Positions 17,167-27,885 of a stretch of DNA of 64,000 bases are shown here, one piece after another (the first letter of the stretch is position 1; every line of letters starts with the position of its first letter). The notes beneath the pieces were generated by a model, which was not told where the DNA came from, searched no databases, and saw only the letters and a program-made list of their open reading frames with translations. The DNA comes from Halorhodospira abdelmalekii (lineage in GTDB: Bacteria; Pseudomonadota; Gammaproteobacteria; Nitrococcales; Halorhodospiraceae): positions 1 to 64,000 of the forward strand of contig NZ_NRRN01000006.1 in the NCBI RefSeq assembly GCF_016583625.1. Direction: 5' to 3'. The translations under genes were made by a program, and so were the position numbers.

Positions 17167-18672
17167 TCAGAGCACGGCCGAGGCGTAGTCGGCCAAGCGC
17201 GAACGCTCGCCCCGCTGCAAGGTGACGTGGCCGCTGTGTGGCCATCCTTTCAGGCGATCGACGACGTAGGTCAGTCCGGAGGTCGCCTCGGTCAAGTAAG
17301 GGGTGTCGATCTGCCCGATGTTGCCGAGGCAGACGACCTTGGTGCCGGGGCCGGCCCGCGTAATGAGCGTCTTCATCTGCTTGGCGGTGAGGTTCTGCGC
17401 CTCATCCAGAATGACGAACTTCTCAAGAAAGGTGCGCCCGCGCATAAAACTCAGCGAGCGGATGCGCACCCGCGTATGCAGCAGATCGGCGCTCGCAGCG
17501 CGGCCCCAATCGCCGGCGCTGCCCGCCCCGCCAGGACCGTTCGGGGCGGCGAGCACCTCTAAGTTGTCCATGAGGGCGCCCATCCACGGCGTCATCTTCT
17601 CCTCTTCGGTGCCGGGTAGGTAGCCGATCTCCTCGCCGATGGCGACGGTGGCGCGGGTGGCGATGACCTCGCGGTAGCGCGGCGCATCGAGGGTCTGGCT
17701 GAGTCCGGCGGCCAAGGCCAAGAGGGTCTTGCCGGTGCCGGCGCTGCCAAGGAGAGTGACCAGGTCGATCTCCGGATCCATGAGCAGGTGCAGGGCGAAG
17801 TTCTGCTCGCGATTGCGTGCCCGCACCCCCCAGACCGTAGCGGCCGAGCGAAAGTCGCGAACCGGTGCCAGTTCGGCGTAGCCAGCAGCCCGGTCGATGG
17901 CCGTGACGATCCCTTCGTAGTGGGTCTCACCCTCGTCGCTGCGGTAGAGGCACTGGTTGCGCCGCCACGCCGCATCGGGCGGGAGCGGCAGGCGGAAGGA
18001 ACCGGCAGCGAGCGCCTCTGCTTGGCGCCAAGTGGCAGCGGGGATTGGGTCGATACCGGTCGGTAACAGATCGATATCGTCGATAACGCGATCGCTCTCA
18101 TAGTCCTCGGCGGCGATGCCGCTGACCTGGGCGCGGATGCGCAGATTGATATCCTTGGAGACGAGGATCGGTTCGTGGCCTGGGAGGCGGCGCTGCAGCG
18201 TATCGACGGCGGCGAGAATGGCGCTGTCGCCGCGGCCGCCGCTGCTCATCTCGAAAAAGAGCAAGCCGGCCGGCTCGCCAGGCGGGCTGGCCGTGCCTGT
18301 GTCGCTGCTGGAGTTGCCACCACTGGAGTGGCCGTTCGTCTCAGCGCTGCTTGAGCCGTTGCCCGCGTCTTTACCCGAGTCGTGGTTTGAGATGCCGCCC
18401 GCCCCGATGGGAACGCCAGCGTGTAGTTGATCCGGGGCGTAGCCGGTGAGCATGGCGTCGAGGAAACGACTCGTTTGCCGGGCGTTGCGGGCGACCTCGG
18501 AGAGCCCCTCCTTGGCCGCATCGAGCTCTTCGAGCACCGCTGCCGGCAGGCAGACGTCGTGCTCCTTGAAACGGAACAGGGCGGTCGGGTCGTGGACGAG
18601 GACCGAGGTGTCCAGGATGTAGATGCGGCGGCGATTGGCTGCGCGCGATCGGTGTGGCACGATTCGGTCCAC
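17167..18672 (-). CDS. PIN-PhoH fusion ATPase
   Basis: A 501-residue protein with an N-terminal PIN domain (IYILDTSVLVHDPTALF, residues about 15-150, with acidic residues D22 and LEELD) and a C-terminal PhoH-type P-loop ATPase (Walker A GSAGTGKTLLALAAGL; Walker B FVILDEAQNL; GNIGQIDTPYL). PIN-PhoH proteins are RNA helicase/RNase relatives. The PIN and PhoH halves are split by a low-complexity insertion (about residues 98-133, Ser/Gly/Asn-rich). It is followed on the same strand by nothing obvious; gcvR starts upstream, with a 16-bp gap. Confidence 0.88.
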   Translation of the reverse strand: MDRIVPHRSRAANRRRIYILDTSVLVHDPTALFRFKEHDVCLPAAVLEELDAAKEGLSEVARNARQTSRFLDAMLTGYAPDQLHAGVPIGAGGISNHDSGKDAGNGSSSAETNGHSSGGNSSSDTGTASPPGEPAGLLFFEMSSGGRGDSAILAAVDTLQRRLPGHEPILVSKDINLRIRAQVSGIAAEDYESDRVIDDIDLLPTGIDPIPAATWRQAEALAAGSFRLPLPPDAAWRRNQCLYRSDEGETHYEGIVTAIDRAAGYAELAPVRDFRSAATVWGVRARNREQNFALHLLMDPEIDLVTLLGSAGTGKTLLALAAGLSQTLDAPRYREVIATRATVAIGEEIGYLPGTEEEKMTPWMGALMDNLEVLAAPNGPGGAGSAGDWGRAASADLLHTRVRIRSLSFMRGRTFLEKFVILDEAQNLTAKQMKTLITRAGPGTKVVCLGNIGQIDTPYLTEATSGLTYVVDRLKGWPHSGHVTLQRGERSRLADYASAVL

Positions 18673-18688
18673 TCCCCCTTTATTGGGC

Positions 18689-19216
18689 CTACTTGGCCGG
18701 CTCCATCATCGAATCGAGATTGAGCTGATCGCAAAAGCCCATGAACTCCTCGCGCAGGGTCGCGATGTGGATGCCCGCCGGGACGTCGATGGCCAGATGG
18801 ACCGAGAACATCGGTGTACCGGTATGGGCTGCGGCGTAGCTGGAGGTGTTAAGCTCGCGGATATTGATCTCGCGGCTGGCAAAGAAGTTGGCCAGCTCAG
18901 CAACGATTCCTGGGTGATCGAGGGCAACCACTTCGACGGTGTAGGGCAGCAGCTGCTCCTTTTTGGCGCCCGGTTCGGTGCGCTTGATGTGCACCTCCAG
19001 GCCGAGCCGTTTGGTGCAGTTGGGCAGGCTCGATTCGAGCTTGGCCAGCTCGTTCCAGCGGCCCGAGACCATGAGCAAGATGGCAAATTCGCCGCCGAGG
19101 ACGATCATGCGGCTGTCCTCGATATTGCTGCCGGTCTCTGTGATGGCGCTGGCCAGTTCGTGGACGATACCGGGCCGATCGGCGCCAAGAGCGGTGATGA
19201 CCATCAAATTTTGCAT
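18689..19216 (-). CDS. gcvR: GcvR-like double ACT-domain regulator
   Basis: A 175-residue protein composed of two ACT domains (ITALGADRPGIVHELASAI near residue 7 and VEVVALDHPGIVAELANFF near 95), matching GcvR, the accessory repressor of the glycine cleavage system. It has no DNA-binding domain, as expected for this family, and probably acts through a GcvA-type partner not in this window. It is divergent from dapA across a 229-bp region containing two GTGTA(A/C)CAC-like boxes. Confidence 0.82.
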   Translation of the reverse strand: MQNLMVITALGADRPGIVHELASAITETGSNIEDSRMIVLGGEFAILLMVSGRWNELAKLESSLPNCTKRLGLEVHIKRTEPGAKKEQLLPYTVEVVALDHPGIVAELANFFASREINIRELNTSSYAAAHTGTPMFSVHLAIDVPAGIHIATLREEFMGFCDQLNLDSMMEPAK

Positions 19217-19251
19217 GAGGTTGTCGGCTATTGCGATGGGTTTGAACGAAG

Positions 19252-19279
19252 CAGTGTAACACGGCGCAGTGTACCACGA
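19252..19279. repeat. Tandem 13-bp boxes between gcvR and dapA
   Basis: GCAGTGTAACACG (19252-19264) and GCAGTGTACCACG (19267-19279) are repeated at 15-bp spacing. Each contains a near-palindromic GTGTaaCAC/GTGTacCAC core. They sit 35-60 bp upstream of the gcvR start and could be an operator pair, or simply another local duplication. Confidence 0.45.
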
Positions 19280-19445
19280 TTGGACGCGTGTTCAGGCTGC
19301 CGGCTCGACTGCCGCAGAGGAGGCCGTCGGCAGGGGGCGCCGCCGGGTGGCGGTATCTAGCTTGGCGCCGACGGTGTGGCTAGGTACCATACTACCCAGG
19401 GTCCTAATTTAGGGTCAGGTGCGGCAGGAGAGAACGGAGGTGCCG

Positions 19446-20333
19446 ATGTTCCGCGGCAGTATGGTGGCGATGGTTACGCCGATGCAGGCACAGGATGGGG
19501 TGCGCGATCCGGTCGATGAAGAGGGGCTGGCGCGCCTGGTCGACTACCACGTCGAGCACGGCACCGATGCCATCGTCGCCGTCGGTACGACGGGCGAGTC
19601 GGCAACGCTCAACTACGCCGAGCATGAGCGCGTAATCCGCATCGTCGTCGAGGCAGCAGCTGGCCGTATCCCCGTAATTGGCGGCACCGGAGCGAACTCG
19701 ACGTGGGAGGCGATTGAGCTGACCCGCAGCGCTCACAAGAGCGGCTGCGACGGCGCCCTCCTGGTCGTCCCCTACTACAATAAGCCGACGCAGCAGGGTC
19801 TGATTGAACACTTCAGCGCTATTGCCGAGGCCGTTCCGATCCCGCAGATCCTCTACAACGTGCCGGGCCGCACCGGCTGCGATATGCTCCCCGAGACCGT
19901 CGCGCGTTTGGCCGAGTTGCCCAATATCGTCGGCATCAAGGAGGCGCAGGGGACCGTTGAACGCGCCCGCGAGCTCGTCGAGCGCTGTGGCGATCTCATC
20001 GATGTCTTCTCCGGCGACGACTTTAATGCCCTAGCGACGATGCAGGCCGGCGGCAAGGGGGTGATCTCGGTCAGCGCCAACGTCGTCCCACGCCAGATGC
20101 ACGAGCTTTGTGCCGCTGCACTTGCCGGTGACTACGAGCAGGCGAGCGCGATCAATGCACAGCTTTCGGCGCTTCATCAAGCGCTCTTTAGTGAGTCGAA
20201 CCCGATTCCGGTCAAGTGGGCAGCTGAACAGCTCGGCCTGATCGGCCCCGGGATTCGCTTGCCGCTGACACGCTTGGCAGTGGAGCATCAGGAGCGCGTA
20301 CGGGCGGCCTTGACGCAGGCGGGCGCACGGTGA
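19446..20333 (+). CDS. dapA: 4-hydroxy-tetrahydrodipicolinate synthase
   Basis: A 295-residue enzyme that condenses pyruvate with aspartate semialdehyde in lysine/diaminopimelate synthesis. The Schiff-base lysine is K165 in VGIKEAQG, the catalytic Tyr is Y137 in ILYNVPGRTG, and GTTGES holds the active-site Thr residues. I placed the start at ATG 19446, with GGAGG 7 bp upstream; the earlier in-frame start only adds nine unrelated residues. It is followed by bamC 39 bp later, the usual dapA-bamC pair. Confidence 0.95.
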   Translation: MFRGSMVAMVTPMQAQDGVRDPVDEEGLARLVDYHVEHGTDAIVAVGTTGESATLNYAEHERVIRIVVEAAAGRIPVIGGTGANSTWEAIELTRSAHKSGCDGALLVVPYYNKPTQQGLIEHFSAIAEAVPIPQILYNVPGRTGCDMLPETVARLAELPNIVGIKEAQGTVERARELVERCGDLIDVFSGDDFNALATMQAGGKGVISVSANVVPRQMHELCAAALAGDYEQASAINAQLSALHQALFSESNPIPVKWAAEQLGLIGPGIRLPLTRLAVEHQERVRAALTQAGAR

Positions 20334-20372
20334 GAGGGGTGAGTGAGGGCACGGTGTGCTGTAGGGGGTGCC

Positions 20373-21044
20373 ATGGGTGAGCAGCCGCAGCTGAGCGGGT
20401 CTAGAGTGGGGTGCTGTGGCCGTGATGCTGCCGCTGGGCGGTTGGCGACGCCGCTGCTGTTGCTGGCTGTCGTGGTATGTGCGCTGCTGTTAAGTGCTTG
20501 CGGCAAGCAGCCGTTAGCCCGCGAGGAGGCGGAGTATCCGGAGTCGCTGCTGGTCCCGCCCGATCTGCTCGGTGAACAGGAGGCCGCGGAGCGATCGCGG
20601 CGGGAGCGTGATGCCGCCGAGCGTGAGGCAGGGGAGGAGGCCGAGTTGCCGGTCGCCGTCGAGGAGACGGTGCCGAGTCGCCTGCAGCATGTCGATGGAC
20701 GCCCCGAGTTGCATCTTGCCACGTCCCTTAATCAAGCGTGGCGCGAAATCGGTACGGCGCTCGATCGGCTCGATTTTACCCTCCTTGGACGGCAGCGTGA
20801 CGAACTGCGCTACGAGATCCGGTACGCCCCGCGCGCCGATGAAGAGGTCGAGCAGCCGGGCTGGTTTGCCCGCCTCTTCCGTGGGGCTGAGCGCATTGAG
20901 ACCGCTCCGCAGCGCTATCGTATTGAGTTGACGCAGGAGCCGCGTGCGGTGGTCGTGCAGGTGCGCGACGAGGCGGGCGAGGCGGCCTCGCCGGCGATCG
21001 CCGAGCGCCTGCTGACGCTGCTCGATCGGCAACTGCCGTACTGA
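20373..21044 (+). CDS. bamC: Outer membrane assembly lipoprotein BamC-like
   Basis: A 223-residue lipoprotein predicted to be a BAM complex subunit. The signal peptide ends in lipobox LLSAC. The BamC marker segment SLLVPPDLLG follows, then a charged linker (residues about 65-105) and one helix-grip domain (LATSLNQAWREIGTALDRLDFTL to the end). It is shorter than E. coli BamC, which has two such domains. ATG 20373, preceded by AGGGGG, is preferred over an in-frame GTG 30 bp upstream. The position after dapA supports the call. Confidence 0.8.
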   Translation: MGEQPQLSGSRVGCCGRDAAAGRLATPLLLLAVVVCALLLSACGKQPLAREEAEYPESLLVPPDLLGEQEAAERSRRERDAAEREAGEEAELPVAVEETVPSRLQHVDGRPELHLATSLNQAWREIGTALDRLDFTLLGRQRDELRYEIRYAPRADEEVEQPGWFARLFRGAERIETAPQRYRIELTQEPRAVVVQVRDEAGEAASPAIAERLLTLLDRQLPY

Positions 21045-21048
21045 CCGA

Positions 21049-21093
21049 GACCCAGCTGAGGCCCCAACTGGGACCCAGCTGGGACCCAGCTGA
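21049..21093. repeat. 11-12 bp tandem repeat, about four units
   Basis: Units of GACCCAGCTGR, with one diverged copy (GCCCCAACTGG), follow the bamC stop. The units contain AGCTG palindromic cores. No T-tract follows, so this is not an obvious terminator. Confidence 0.75.
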
Positions 21094-21189
21094 GACCGAG
21101 CAAGAGGCAGGCGGCACGACGCCTAGAGAGAGGGCGCGGCGCGCCGCCTCGCCGCGCACCCACCCGCACCGATACGACGCGAGTCCCCA

Positions 21190-24100
21190 ATGACAGAGCC
21201 CATCTTATGGATCCCCGGCCGCCGTGCCTTCTCCCCCTTTCGCATGTACAAACTCAGCGGCGAGCTATTCGACATCTGCCCCGCGGTCCGCACCATTGAT
21301 GCCCAGTTCCTGCACTTCGTCGCCTTGGATCGGGCGTTGACCGACTCCGAGCAGCAGCGCCTCACCGCACTGCTCGACTACGGCCCCGACTATCCGCTGC
21401 CGAGCGGTTTTGAAGAGGACTTTGTTGCTGCCGCCGAGCTCTCGCAGGGGGAGCAGGGGAAAGGCCAAGCAGCTGCCCTTCGGGGTGACCCAACGAGGAC
21501 GAGTGATTGGGCGAACGACTGGGAGGGTGAACTGCTCGGCGGCGTATCCGGTGGCACTGAGGTCTGGGTGGTCCCGCGACCGGGTACGGTGACACCGTGG
21601 TCGAGTAAGGCGACCGATATCGCCCATAACTGCGGCCTCACAGCAGTGGCGCGCATTGAGCGTGGGATCCACTATCGGCTGCTGTTCGACTGCGGCGAGA
21701 CCGAGGAGTCCTTGGCCAGGGCGGAGTTGGAGGCGATTTACGCGGCGCTCTACGATCCGCTCATTGAAATCCCGCTGCGTGAGCCGCAGCAAGCGGAAGC
21801 CCTCTTTGCCGCGCGCACGCCGGCACCGCTGCGGGTGATCGATCTGCTCGGCGGTGGCCGACAGGCGCTGCTCGATGCCGACCGCGAGCTGGGCTTGGCC
21901 TTAGCTGCCGATGAGATCGACTATCTAGTGGCGAGCTATCAGGCCCTTGGACGCAATCCGCACGACATTGAGTTGATGATGTTCGCGCAGGCGAACTCCG
22001 AGCACTGCCGCCATAAGATCTTCAACGCCGAGTGGATCATTGATGGGGAGAAGCAGCCGCGCTCCCTCTTTGCCATGATTCGGCACAGCTACGAGTCGCG
22101 TCCCGACGGCGTGCTTTCGGCCTACAGCGACAACGCCGCCGTGGTGGCCGGTCACTCGGTAGAGCGGCTGCTGATCGATCGCGATCGGGTCTATCGCGAA
22201 CAGAGCGAACCGGCCCACCTGGTTATGAAGGTCGAGACGCACAACCATCCGACGGCGATTGAGCCCTTCGCCGGCGCGGCGACCGGCGCCGGTGGCGAGA
22301 TCCGCGATGAGGCGGCGACCGGGCGCGGGGCGCGCTCGAAGGCCGGGCTGACCGGTTTTACCGTCTCTAATCTGCGCATTCCCGACTTCGAGCAGCCGTG
22401 GGAGGGTCCAGAGCGACGCCCGCAGCGCCTCGCCTCGCCGCTGTCGATCATGCTGCAGGGGCCGCTCGGGGCTGCCGGCTATAACAACGAGCTCGGTCGC
22501 CCGGCGCTGTGCGGCTACTTCCGGACCTTCGAACTCGAGACCCCGGCGCTGCCGAGCAGCCCCCCCGCGGAGTCGTCGACGCCGCCGCCAGCGGAGCAGC
22601 GCCGCGAGCGGCGCGGCTACCATAAACCGATCATGATTGCCGGTGGCATGGGCAATATCCGCGAGGGCCACGTCGCGAAGCAGGCGCTGCCGGTCGGCAC
22701 CCCCATTATCGTCCTCGGTGGCCCGGCGCTGCTGATCGGATTAGGCGGCGGGGCGGCCTCTTCGGTGGCGAGTGGACGCGGCGATGAGGCGCTCGATCTG
22801 GCCTCGGTGCAGCGCGATAACCCCGAGATGCAGCGCCGCGCCCAAGGCGTGATCGATGCCTGTACCGCGTGTGGGGCCGATAATCCGATCCTCTCGATTC
22901 ACGATGTCGGTGCCGGCGGGCTCTCCAACGCCATCCCCGAGATCCTTGATGATGCCGAGCGCGGCGGGCGCATCGTGTTGCGCACCATTCCGGTCGCCGA
23001 TCCGGGGATGTCGCCGCTTGAGATTTGGTGCAACGAGTCGCAAGAGCGCTACGTCTTAGCCATCGCCGCCGAGCAGCTTGCTGCCTTCGAGGCCTTCTGT
23101 GCCCGCGAGCGCTGCCCCTACGCCGTAGTCGGCCGGACCACCGAGGCGCGTCAGCTTATCGTCGCCGATACGGAGACCGATTGCGGTGCCGATACCGGCG
23201 CGGGTACCGAGCGCGGCACTTCCGCCGCGGCGGTGACTGAGAAGAGCGCCGCGTCGGCTGCCGCCGCTCCGAGCGAGGGTGCCGGCAGCACGATCCATCC
23301 GGTCGATCTGCCGCTCGAACTGCTCCTCGGCAAACCGCCGAAGATGGTGCGCGACGTGCGCCGCCAGATGCGCCCCGGGGAGCCACTTGCGCTCGCCGGC
23401 ATCACCCTGGAGGCCGCCTTGGAGCGGGTGCTGAAGCTGCCGGCGGTCGCCTCTAAGGAGTTCCTGATCACCATCGGGGATCGCAGCATCAGCGGTCTGG
23501 TGGCGCGCGATCAGATGGTCGGGCCGTGGCAAGTGCCGGTGGCCGACTGCGCCATCACCCTCGGTGATTACCGCGGCTACGCCGGTGAGGCGATGGCCGT
23601 CGGCGAGCGCCCCGGCGTGGCGCTGCTCGACGCCCCGGCCTCGGGCCGCCTAGCGGTCGCCGAGGCGCTGACCAATCTGGCCGCCGCCGCGGTCGGGCCG
23701 CTGCGCACGGTGAACCTCTCGGCGAACTGGATGGCCGCCTGTGGGCATGAGGGCGAGGATGCCGCGCTCTACGATACCGTCGCCGCCGTCGGTCAGGAGC
23801 TGGCACCGGCGCTCGGGGTGGCGATCCCGGTCGGTAAAGATTCGCTCTCGATGCGGGCGGTGTGGCAAGAGCGCGGCGACACCGAATACGCCGTCATCTC
23901 GCCGGTCTCACTGGTGGTCTCGGCCTTTGCCCCGGTCGCCGATGCCCGCCGTGCCGTCACCCCGCAGCTGGTGACGGGCGAGGGGGGCGAGGCGGCGGCA
24001 AGTGCGACGCCCGAGGCAGCCGCAGCCGCAGCCGCCGAGAGTGTGCTGGTGGCGGTCACGCTCAGCGGCACCCAGCACCGGCTCGGTGCCTCGGCGCTGG

Positions 24101-25584
24101 CACAGGTCTTTGGTGTGATCGGCGAGCAGCCGGCCGATCTCGATGATCCCGAGGCGCTGCGCTGGGCCTTCGATGCGGTGCAGGGGCTGCTGGCCGAGGG
24201 GGGCGCCGTCTGGGCCTACCACGATCGCTCAGATGGTGGTTTGCTGGTGACCCTCTGTGAGATGGCCTTCGCCGGTCGCTGCGGGGTCGAGGTCGATCTG
24301 ACCCGCTTGCCGGGGGTCTTCGCGGGCGCGACGGCAGACCCGGAGAGCCTACTTGCGGCCGCCTTTAGTGAAGAGCCCGGTTTCCTGATGCAGATGCCGT
24401 CTGGTGCCGCCGAGGCGTTTATCGCGCAGTGTGGTGACGAGGCGCCGGCGGCGGTTCGTGCCGTTGCCTTCGGCCACGTGCGCAGCGACGATCGGATCGT
24501 CGTGCGGGCCGCTGCCGATGTGCTGCTCGATCGGCCGCGCCGTGAACTGCAGCAGCTCTGGAGCGAGACCAGCTATCGGATGCAGGCGCTGCGCGACGAT
24601 GAGGAGTGTGCTGCGGAGGCCTTCGCCGCGGTGCCGACGAGTGACGATCTGGGGCTTACGGCGACCTGTGCGACCTTCGATCCGCAGCGCGCGGTCGGCT
24701 TCGGCCTTGACGACGACGGCGCCGCCGCCGCTGTCGATGCCGGCACCGACAACGATGCTGTTGGCGGTGGCACTGCAACGGCGACAGCGGGAGCGGCTGG
24801 TGCTCCGGCGATTGGCGGACGCGCCCGACCGCGGATCGCCATCCTGCGTGAGCAGGGCATCAACGGCCACCAGGAGATGGCGGCCGCCTTCCACAGCGCC
24901 GGTTTCGAGGCGGTCGATCTCCACATGAGCGAGATCATCGCCGGCAGCGACGATCTGAGCGACTATCACGGTTTGGCCGCCTGCGGCGGCTTCTCCTACG
25001 GCGATGTCCTCGGTGCCGGTGGCGGCTGGGCGAAGAGCATCCTCTTCAATGAGCGCGCTAGAGAGGCCTTCCAGCGCTTCTTCGAACGGCCGCAGACCTT
25101 CTCTCTCGGAGTCTGCAACGGCTGTCAGATGCTCGCTCACCTGCGCGATCTGATCCCTGGGGCGGCGGCGTGGCCGCGCTTTGTGCGCAACCGCTCCGAG
25201 CAGTTTGAGGCGCGTTTGGCCCTGGTCGAGGTGCTCGAATCGCCATCGCTCTTCTTTACCGGCATGGCTGGCTCAAGGCTGCCGATTCCGGTCGCCCACG
25301 GCGAGGGCCGGGTCGATTTCAGCCTCGGCGATGCCGCTGCGGCCCTGCCGACGTTGCGCTATGTCGACAGTCGCGGGGCGGTGGCCGAGCGCTATCCGGC
25401 CAACCCGAACGGCTCCGCCGGCGGGCTGACCGGCTTGACGAGCAGCGATGGACGGGCGACGATCCTCATGCCGCACCCGGAGCGCGCCTTCCGCGCGATA
25501 CAGACCTCTTGGCTGCCGGCGTCGTGGGGGGAGGCCGGGCCGTGGTTGCAGATGTTCCATAACGCCCGGCGGTGGTTGGCATAA
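21190..25584 (+). CDS. purL: Phosphoribosylformylglycinamidine synthase (large form)
   Basis: A 1464-residue single-chain FGAM synthase, the fourth step of purine synthesis. The N-terminal FGAR-AT domain is followed by two PurM-like halves ([47 protein letters not shown]) and a C-terminal class I glutamine amidotransferase ([30 protein letters not shown] with nucleophile Cys about 1307, and MPHPERAFR). It is about 170 residues longer than the E. coli enzyme. The surplus lies in Ala/Glu/Thr/Gly-rich inserts near residues 456-475, 655-700, 927-945 and 1174-1212, between conserved blocks. Confidence 0.95.
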   Translation: MTEPILWIPGRRAFSPFRMYKLSGELFDICPAVRTIDAQFLHFVALDRALTDSEQQRLTALLDYGPDYPLPSGFEEDFVAAAELSQGEQGKGQAAALRGDPTRTSDWANDWEGELLGGVSGGTEVWVVPRPGTVTPWSSKATDIAHNCGLTAVARIERGIHYRLLFDCGETEESLARAELEAIYAALYDPLIEIPLREPQQAEALFAARTPAPLRVIDLLGGGRQALLDADRELGLALAADEIDYLVASYQALGRNPHDIELMMFAQANSEHCRHKIFNAEWIIDGEKQPRSLFAMIRHSYESRPDGVLSAYSDNAAVVAGHSVERLLIDRDRVYREQSEPAHLVMKVETHNHPTAIEPFAGAATGAGGEIRDEAATGRGARSKAGLTGFTVSNLRIPDFEQPWEGPERRPQRLASPLSIMLQGPLGAAGYNNELGRPALCGYFRTFELETPALPSSPPAESSTPPPAEQRRERRGYHKPIMIAGGMGNIREGHVAKQALPVGTPIIVLGGPALLIGLGGGAASSVASGRGDEALDLASVQRDNPEMQRRAQGVIDACTACGADNPILSIHDVGAGGLSNAIPEILDDAERGGRIVLRTIPVADPGMSPLEIWCNESQERYVLAIAAEQLAAFEAFCARERCPYAVVGRTTEARQLIVADTETDCGADTGAGTERGTSAAAVTEKSAASAAAAPSEGAGSTIHPVDLPLELLLGKPPKMVRDVRRQMRPGEPLALAGITLEAALERVLKLPAVASKEFLITIGDRSISGLVARDQMVGPWQVPVADCAITLGDYRGYAGEAMAVGERPGVALLDAPASGRLAVAEALTNLAAAAVGPLRTVNLSANWMAACGHEGEDAALYDTVAAVGQELAPALGVAIPVGKDSLSMRAVWQERGDTEYAVISPVSLVVSAFAPVADARRAVTPQLVTGEGGEAAASATPEAAAAAAAESVLVAVTLSGTQHRLGASALAQVFGVIGEQPADLDDPEALRWAFDAVQGLLAEGGAVWAYHDRSDGGLLVTLCEMAFAGRCGVEVDLTRLPGVFAGATADPESLLAAAFSEEPGFLMQMPSGAAEAFIAQCGDEAPAAVRAVAFGHVRSDDRIVVRAAADVLLDRPRRELQQLWSETSYRMQALRDDEECAAEAFAAVPTSDDLGLTATCATFDPQRAVGFGLDDDGAAAAVDAGTDNDAVGGGTATATAGAAGAPAIGGRARPRIAILREQGINGHQEMAAAFHSAGFEAVDLHMSEIIAGSDDLSDYHGLAACGGFSYGDVLGAGGGWAKSILFNERAREAFQRFFERPQTFSLGVCNGCQMLAHLRDLIPGAAAWPRFVRNRSEQFEARLALVEVLESPSLFFTGMAGSRLPIPVAHGEGRVDFSLGDAAAALPTLRYVDSRGAVAERYPANPNGSAGGLTGLTSSDGRATILMPHPERAFRAIQTSWLPASWGEAGPWLQMFHNARRWLA

Positions 25585-25601
25585 GATTAACGGAGGTCGT
25601 G

Positions 25602-26501
25602 ATGGCTGAGTCGAGAGCTCGTGTTCGTACCGTCGTCTTTCCCGTCGGCGGTCTTGGGACCCGCTTCTTGCCGGCGACCAAGGCCAGCCCGAAGGAGATG
25701 CTGCCGATCGTCGATCGCCCGCTGATTCAGTACGCCGTCGATGAGGCGGCGGCGGCCGGCGCCGAGTATCTCGTCTTCGTAACCGGGCGGACCAAGCGCG
25801 CGATCGGCGATCACTTCGATACCGCGCACGAGCTGGAGTACGAGCTCGAACAGAAGGGCAAGTACGACCTGCTCGAAGTGGTGCAGAACACCGTGCCGCG
25901 TGGGCTAAGCTGTATCTATATTCGTCAGGGCAAGGCGCTGGGGTTGGGCCATGCGGTGGCGAGTGCGCGGGCGGCCGTCGGCCGGCGTGAGCCCTTTGGC
26001 GTCATCCTCGCCGACGATCTGATCGATACCGGCGAGCGCCCGACGGTACTGGCGCAGATGGCTGAGGTCGCCGCTGCGCGCGGCGGTTCGGTGCTCGGGG
26101 TCGAGCGGGTGCCGCAAGAGGAGACCCACAAATACGGCATCGTCGAGGGCGAGTACGTCGCCCCCGGCGTCACTGCCGTCTCGGGCATGGTCGAGAAGCC
26201 GGCACCTGAGCACGCCCCATCGAATCTCGCCGTCGTCGGACGCTACATCCTCTCGCGCAATATCTTCGACTACTTAGCCGAGACGCCGCCGGATCACCGC
26301 GGCGAGATCCAGCTGACCGATGCCATCGCCGCCATGCTGCGCGATGAGCCGGTCTACGCTTACGAGTACAGCGGTCAGCGCTACGACTGTGGCGATAAGC
26401 TCGGTTACCTCAAGGCCGGGGTTGCCTATGGGCTGAAACACCCTGAGTTCGGGCCGGCCTTCGCCGACTATCTGCGCCACACCATGAACACCTCGGGTTA
26501 G
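25602..26501 (+). CDS. galU: UTP-glucose-1-phosphate uridylyltransferase
   Basis: A 299-residue enzyme that makes UDP-glucose for glycans and envelope polysaccharides. The nucleotide-binding motif [20 protein letters not shown] is near the N-terminus. KGLGHAV-type ([10 protein letters not shown]), [11 protein letters not shown] and [12 protein letters not shown] also match. The chosen ATG follows ACGGAGG; an upstream in-frame ATG (25572) would overlap purL and adds ten unrelated residues. The distance to purL is 17 bp. Confidence 0.95.
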   Translation: MAESRARVRTVVFPVGGLGTRFLPATKASPKEMLPIVDRPLIQYAVDEAAAAGAEYLVFVTGRTKRAIGDHFDTAHELEYELEQKGKYDLLEVVQNTVPRGLSCIYIRQGKALGLGHAVASARAAVGRREPFGVILADDLIDTGERPTVLAQMAEVAAARGGSVLGVERVPQEETHKYGIVEGEYVAPGVTAVSGMVEKPAPEHAPSNLAVVGRYILSRNIFDYLAETPPDHRGEIQLTDAIAAMLRDEPVYAYEYSGQRYDCGDKLGYLKAGVAYGLKHPEFGPAFADYLRHTMNTSG

Positions 26502-26516
26502 GATTCGCGCTAACCG

Positions 26517-27548
26517 ATGGATCAGTCGATCAATCGGCCAATAGAGCCAGCGGGCGCTCACCCGGGGGCGGGTCTGCCGACAGCCCCGATCCTCTTCTTC
26601 TCCGGTAAGGGCGGGGTCGGCAAGACCACGCTTGCCGCCGCCTACGCCCTAGGCGCTGCGCAAGCGGGGCGGCGAGTCTTGCTCGTCTCTACTGATCCGG
26701 CGCACAACCTCGGAGACGTCTTCGCTCATTCGCTCGGCGCCACACCGCAGACGGTTCGTCCCGGGCTCGATGCCGTCGAGATCGACCCGGACGCCGAGTG
26801 CGCTCGCTACATCGGTCGGGTGAAGGAGAATATCCGGGCTTGCGTGCGCTCGAGTCTGATCGGCGAGGCAGAGCGCCACATCGATATGGCTGCCCGTGCG
26901 CCGGGGGCCTACGAGGCGGCTCTCTTCGATCGCATCGTCGCCATCGTGCTCGATGAGGCGCGCCCGGGGCAGCCGGGCGGCTACGATCAGGTGATCTTCG
27001 ATACCGCCCCGACCGGGCACACCGTGCGCCTGCTCAGCCTCCCGGAGTTGATGGGGGCGTGGGTCGACGGGCTGCTGCGCTATCGCTCAGCCCACAACCG
27101 CGAGCGCTCGCAGTGGCTCGGCGGCGGTGAGGTACCGGAAGATCCGCTCTACGATCTGCTCAGCGAGCGGCGCTGGCGAATTGCTCAGATGCGCGATGCG
27201 CTGCTCGACGGTCGGCGCTGCGCCTTTGTGCTGGTGCTGACCGCTGAGCACCTACCGATTCAAGAGACGGCGCGGGCGCTGCCCGATCTCGAAGCGTACG
27301 GCCTGACGGTCTGGGGGCTGGCGGTGAACAAGCTGTTGCCGGCCGAAGCGGCAGAGAGCGCCTTCCTGGCGCAACGCTGCGCCGCCGAGGCGCGCCACCT
27401 AGCGACGATCGATCGGCTCTTCGCCGACCGCACCCGGCTCCGCGTCCCTCTGCTCGGTAGTGATGTCGACTCGCTCGCTGGCCTCGAGGCGATCGCCGCA
27501 ACGCTGTGGCGCAGCGCAGCTGAGAGCGCTACGACAGCAGCGTGCTAA
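26517..27548 (+). CDS. ArsA/GET3-family ATPase
   Basis: A 343-residue single-domain deviant-Walker ATPase: P-loop SGKGGVGKTTLAAAYA, switch I VSTDPAHNLGDVF, switch II FDTAPTGHTVRLLSLPELM, and the A-loop region WGLAVNKLLP. The ArsA/GET3 family couples ATP use to membrane transport or tail-anchored protein targeting. No arsenic genes (arsB, arsC, arsR) are nearby, so an arsenite role is not supported. Its stop overlaps by 4 bp, tail to tail, with a small Cys-Cys-ending gene, followed by cstA on the other strand. A CstA-linked function is an inference from this arrangement. Confidence 0.85.
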   Translation: MDQSINRPIEPAGAHPGAGLPTAPILFFSGKGGVGKTTLAAAYALGAAQAGRRVLLVSTDPAHNLGDVFAHSLGATPQTVRPGLDAVEIDPDAECARYIGRVKENIRACVRSSLIGEAERHIDMAARAPGAYEAALFDRIVAIVLDEARPGQPGGYDQVIFDTAPTGHTVRLLSLPELMGAWVDGLLRYRSAHNRERSQWLGGGEVPEDPLYDLLSERRWRIAQMRDALLDGRRCAFVLVLTAEHLPIQETARALPDLEAYGLTVWGLAVNKLLPAEAAESAFLAQRCAAEARHLATIDRLFADRTRLRVPLLGSDVDSLAGLEAIAATLWRSAAESATTAAC

Positions 27549-27820
27549 CAGCAGCGCACATGGTCGAGCGGTGAGTGCTCCATGCCCATCCGCCGGTGCC
27601 ACTCGTGGTAGCTCTCCAGGAGCGCCGGATAGAGCTCTAAGGTGTGGTAGGCGGCAGGGTTCGGCAACCCCATCGTCTCACCGAAGAGCAAGAGCATGAG
27701 CAGGTCTTCGCGCTCGGCGAGCTCGCGGCGCACTTCGGCCTCGTGACCGAGGCGCAGCATCTGATCGTACCGCTCGGCGATCTGCCCAAGCAGGGTGCGG
27801 ACGGGGTGGTTGTGCTGCAC
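27545..27820 (-). CDS. Small protein ending in Cys-Cys (cory-CC-star-like)
   Basis: A 91-residue protein, highly charged in the N-terminal two thirds (RELAEREDLLMLLLFGETMG), with a central Pro-Ala-Tyr-His segment and a C-terminus of VRCC immediately before the stop. It resembles the small family I remember as 'cory-CC-star', named for its terminal Cys-Cys, which co-occurs with ArsA-type ATPases and CstA. The name is from memory and unconfirmed. No signal peptide or membrane helix is present. It is 65 bp downstream of cstA on the same strand and probably co-transcribed. The paired cysteines could bind metal or form a redox centre. Confidence 0.65.
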   Translation of the reverse strand: MQHNHPVRTLLGQIAERYDQMLRLGHEAEVRRELAEREDLLMLLLFGETMGLPNPAAYHTLELYPALLESYHEWHRRMGMEHSPLDHVRCC

Positions 27821-27885
27821 GGTGGCTCTCCTCCTGATGTCCTGATGGCGGCCGGCGCCGGCTGAGGGCGCGCGGCCGCGCGTGA

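Noticed and set aside
19252-19279. CRP- or GntR-type operator
   Set aside because: The two boxes are repeats with a GTG-CAC core, but no known consensus is met, so I leave them as unassigned.
26517-27548. Arsenite resistance ATPase ArsA
   Set aside because: There are no arsB, arsC, arsD or arsR genes nearby; the gene has one ATPase half only. It belongs to the wider ArsA/GET3 family.
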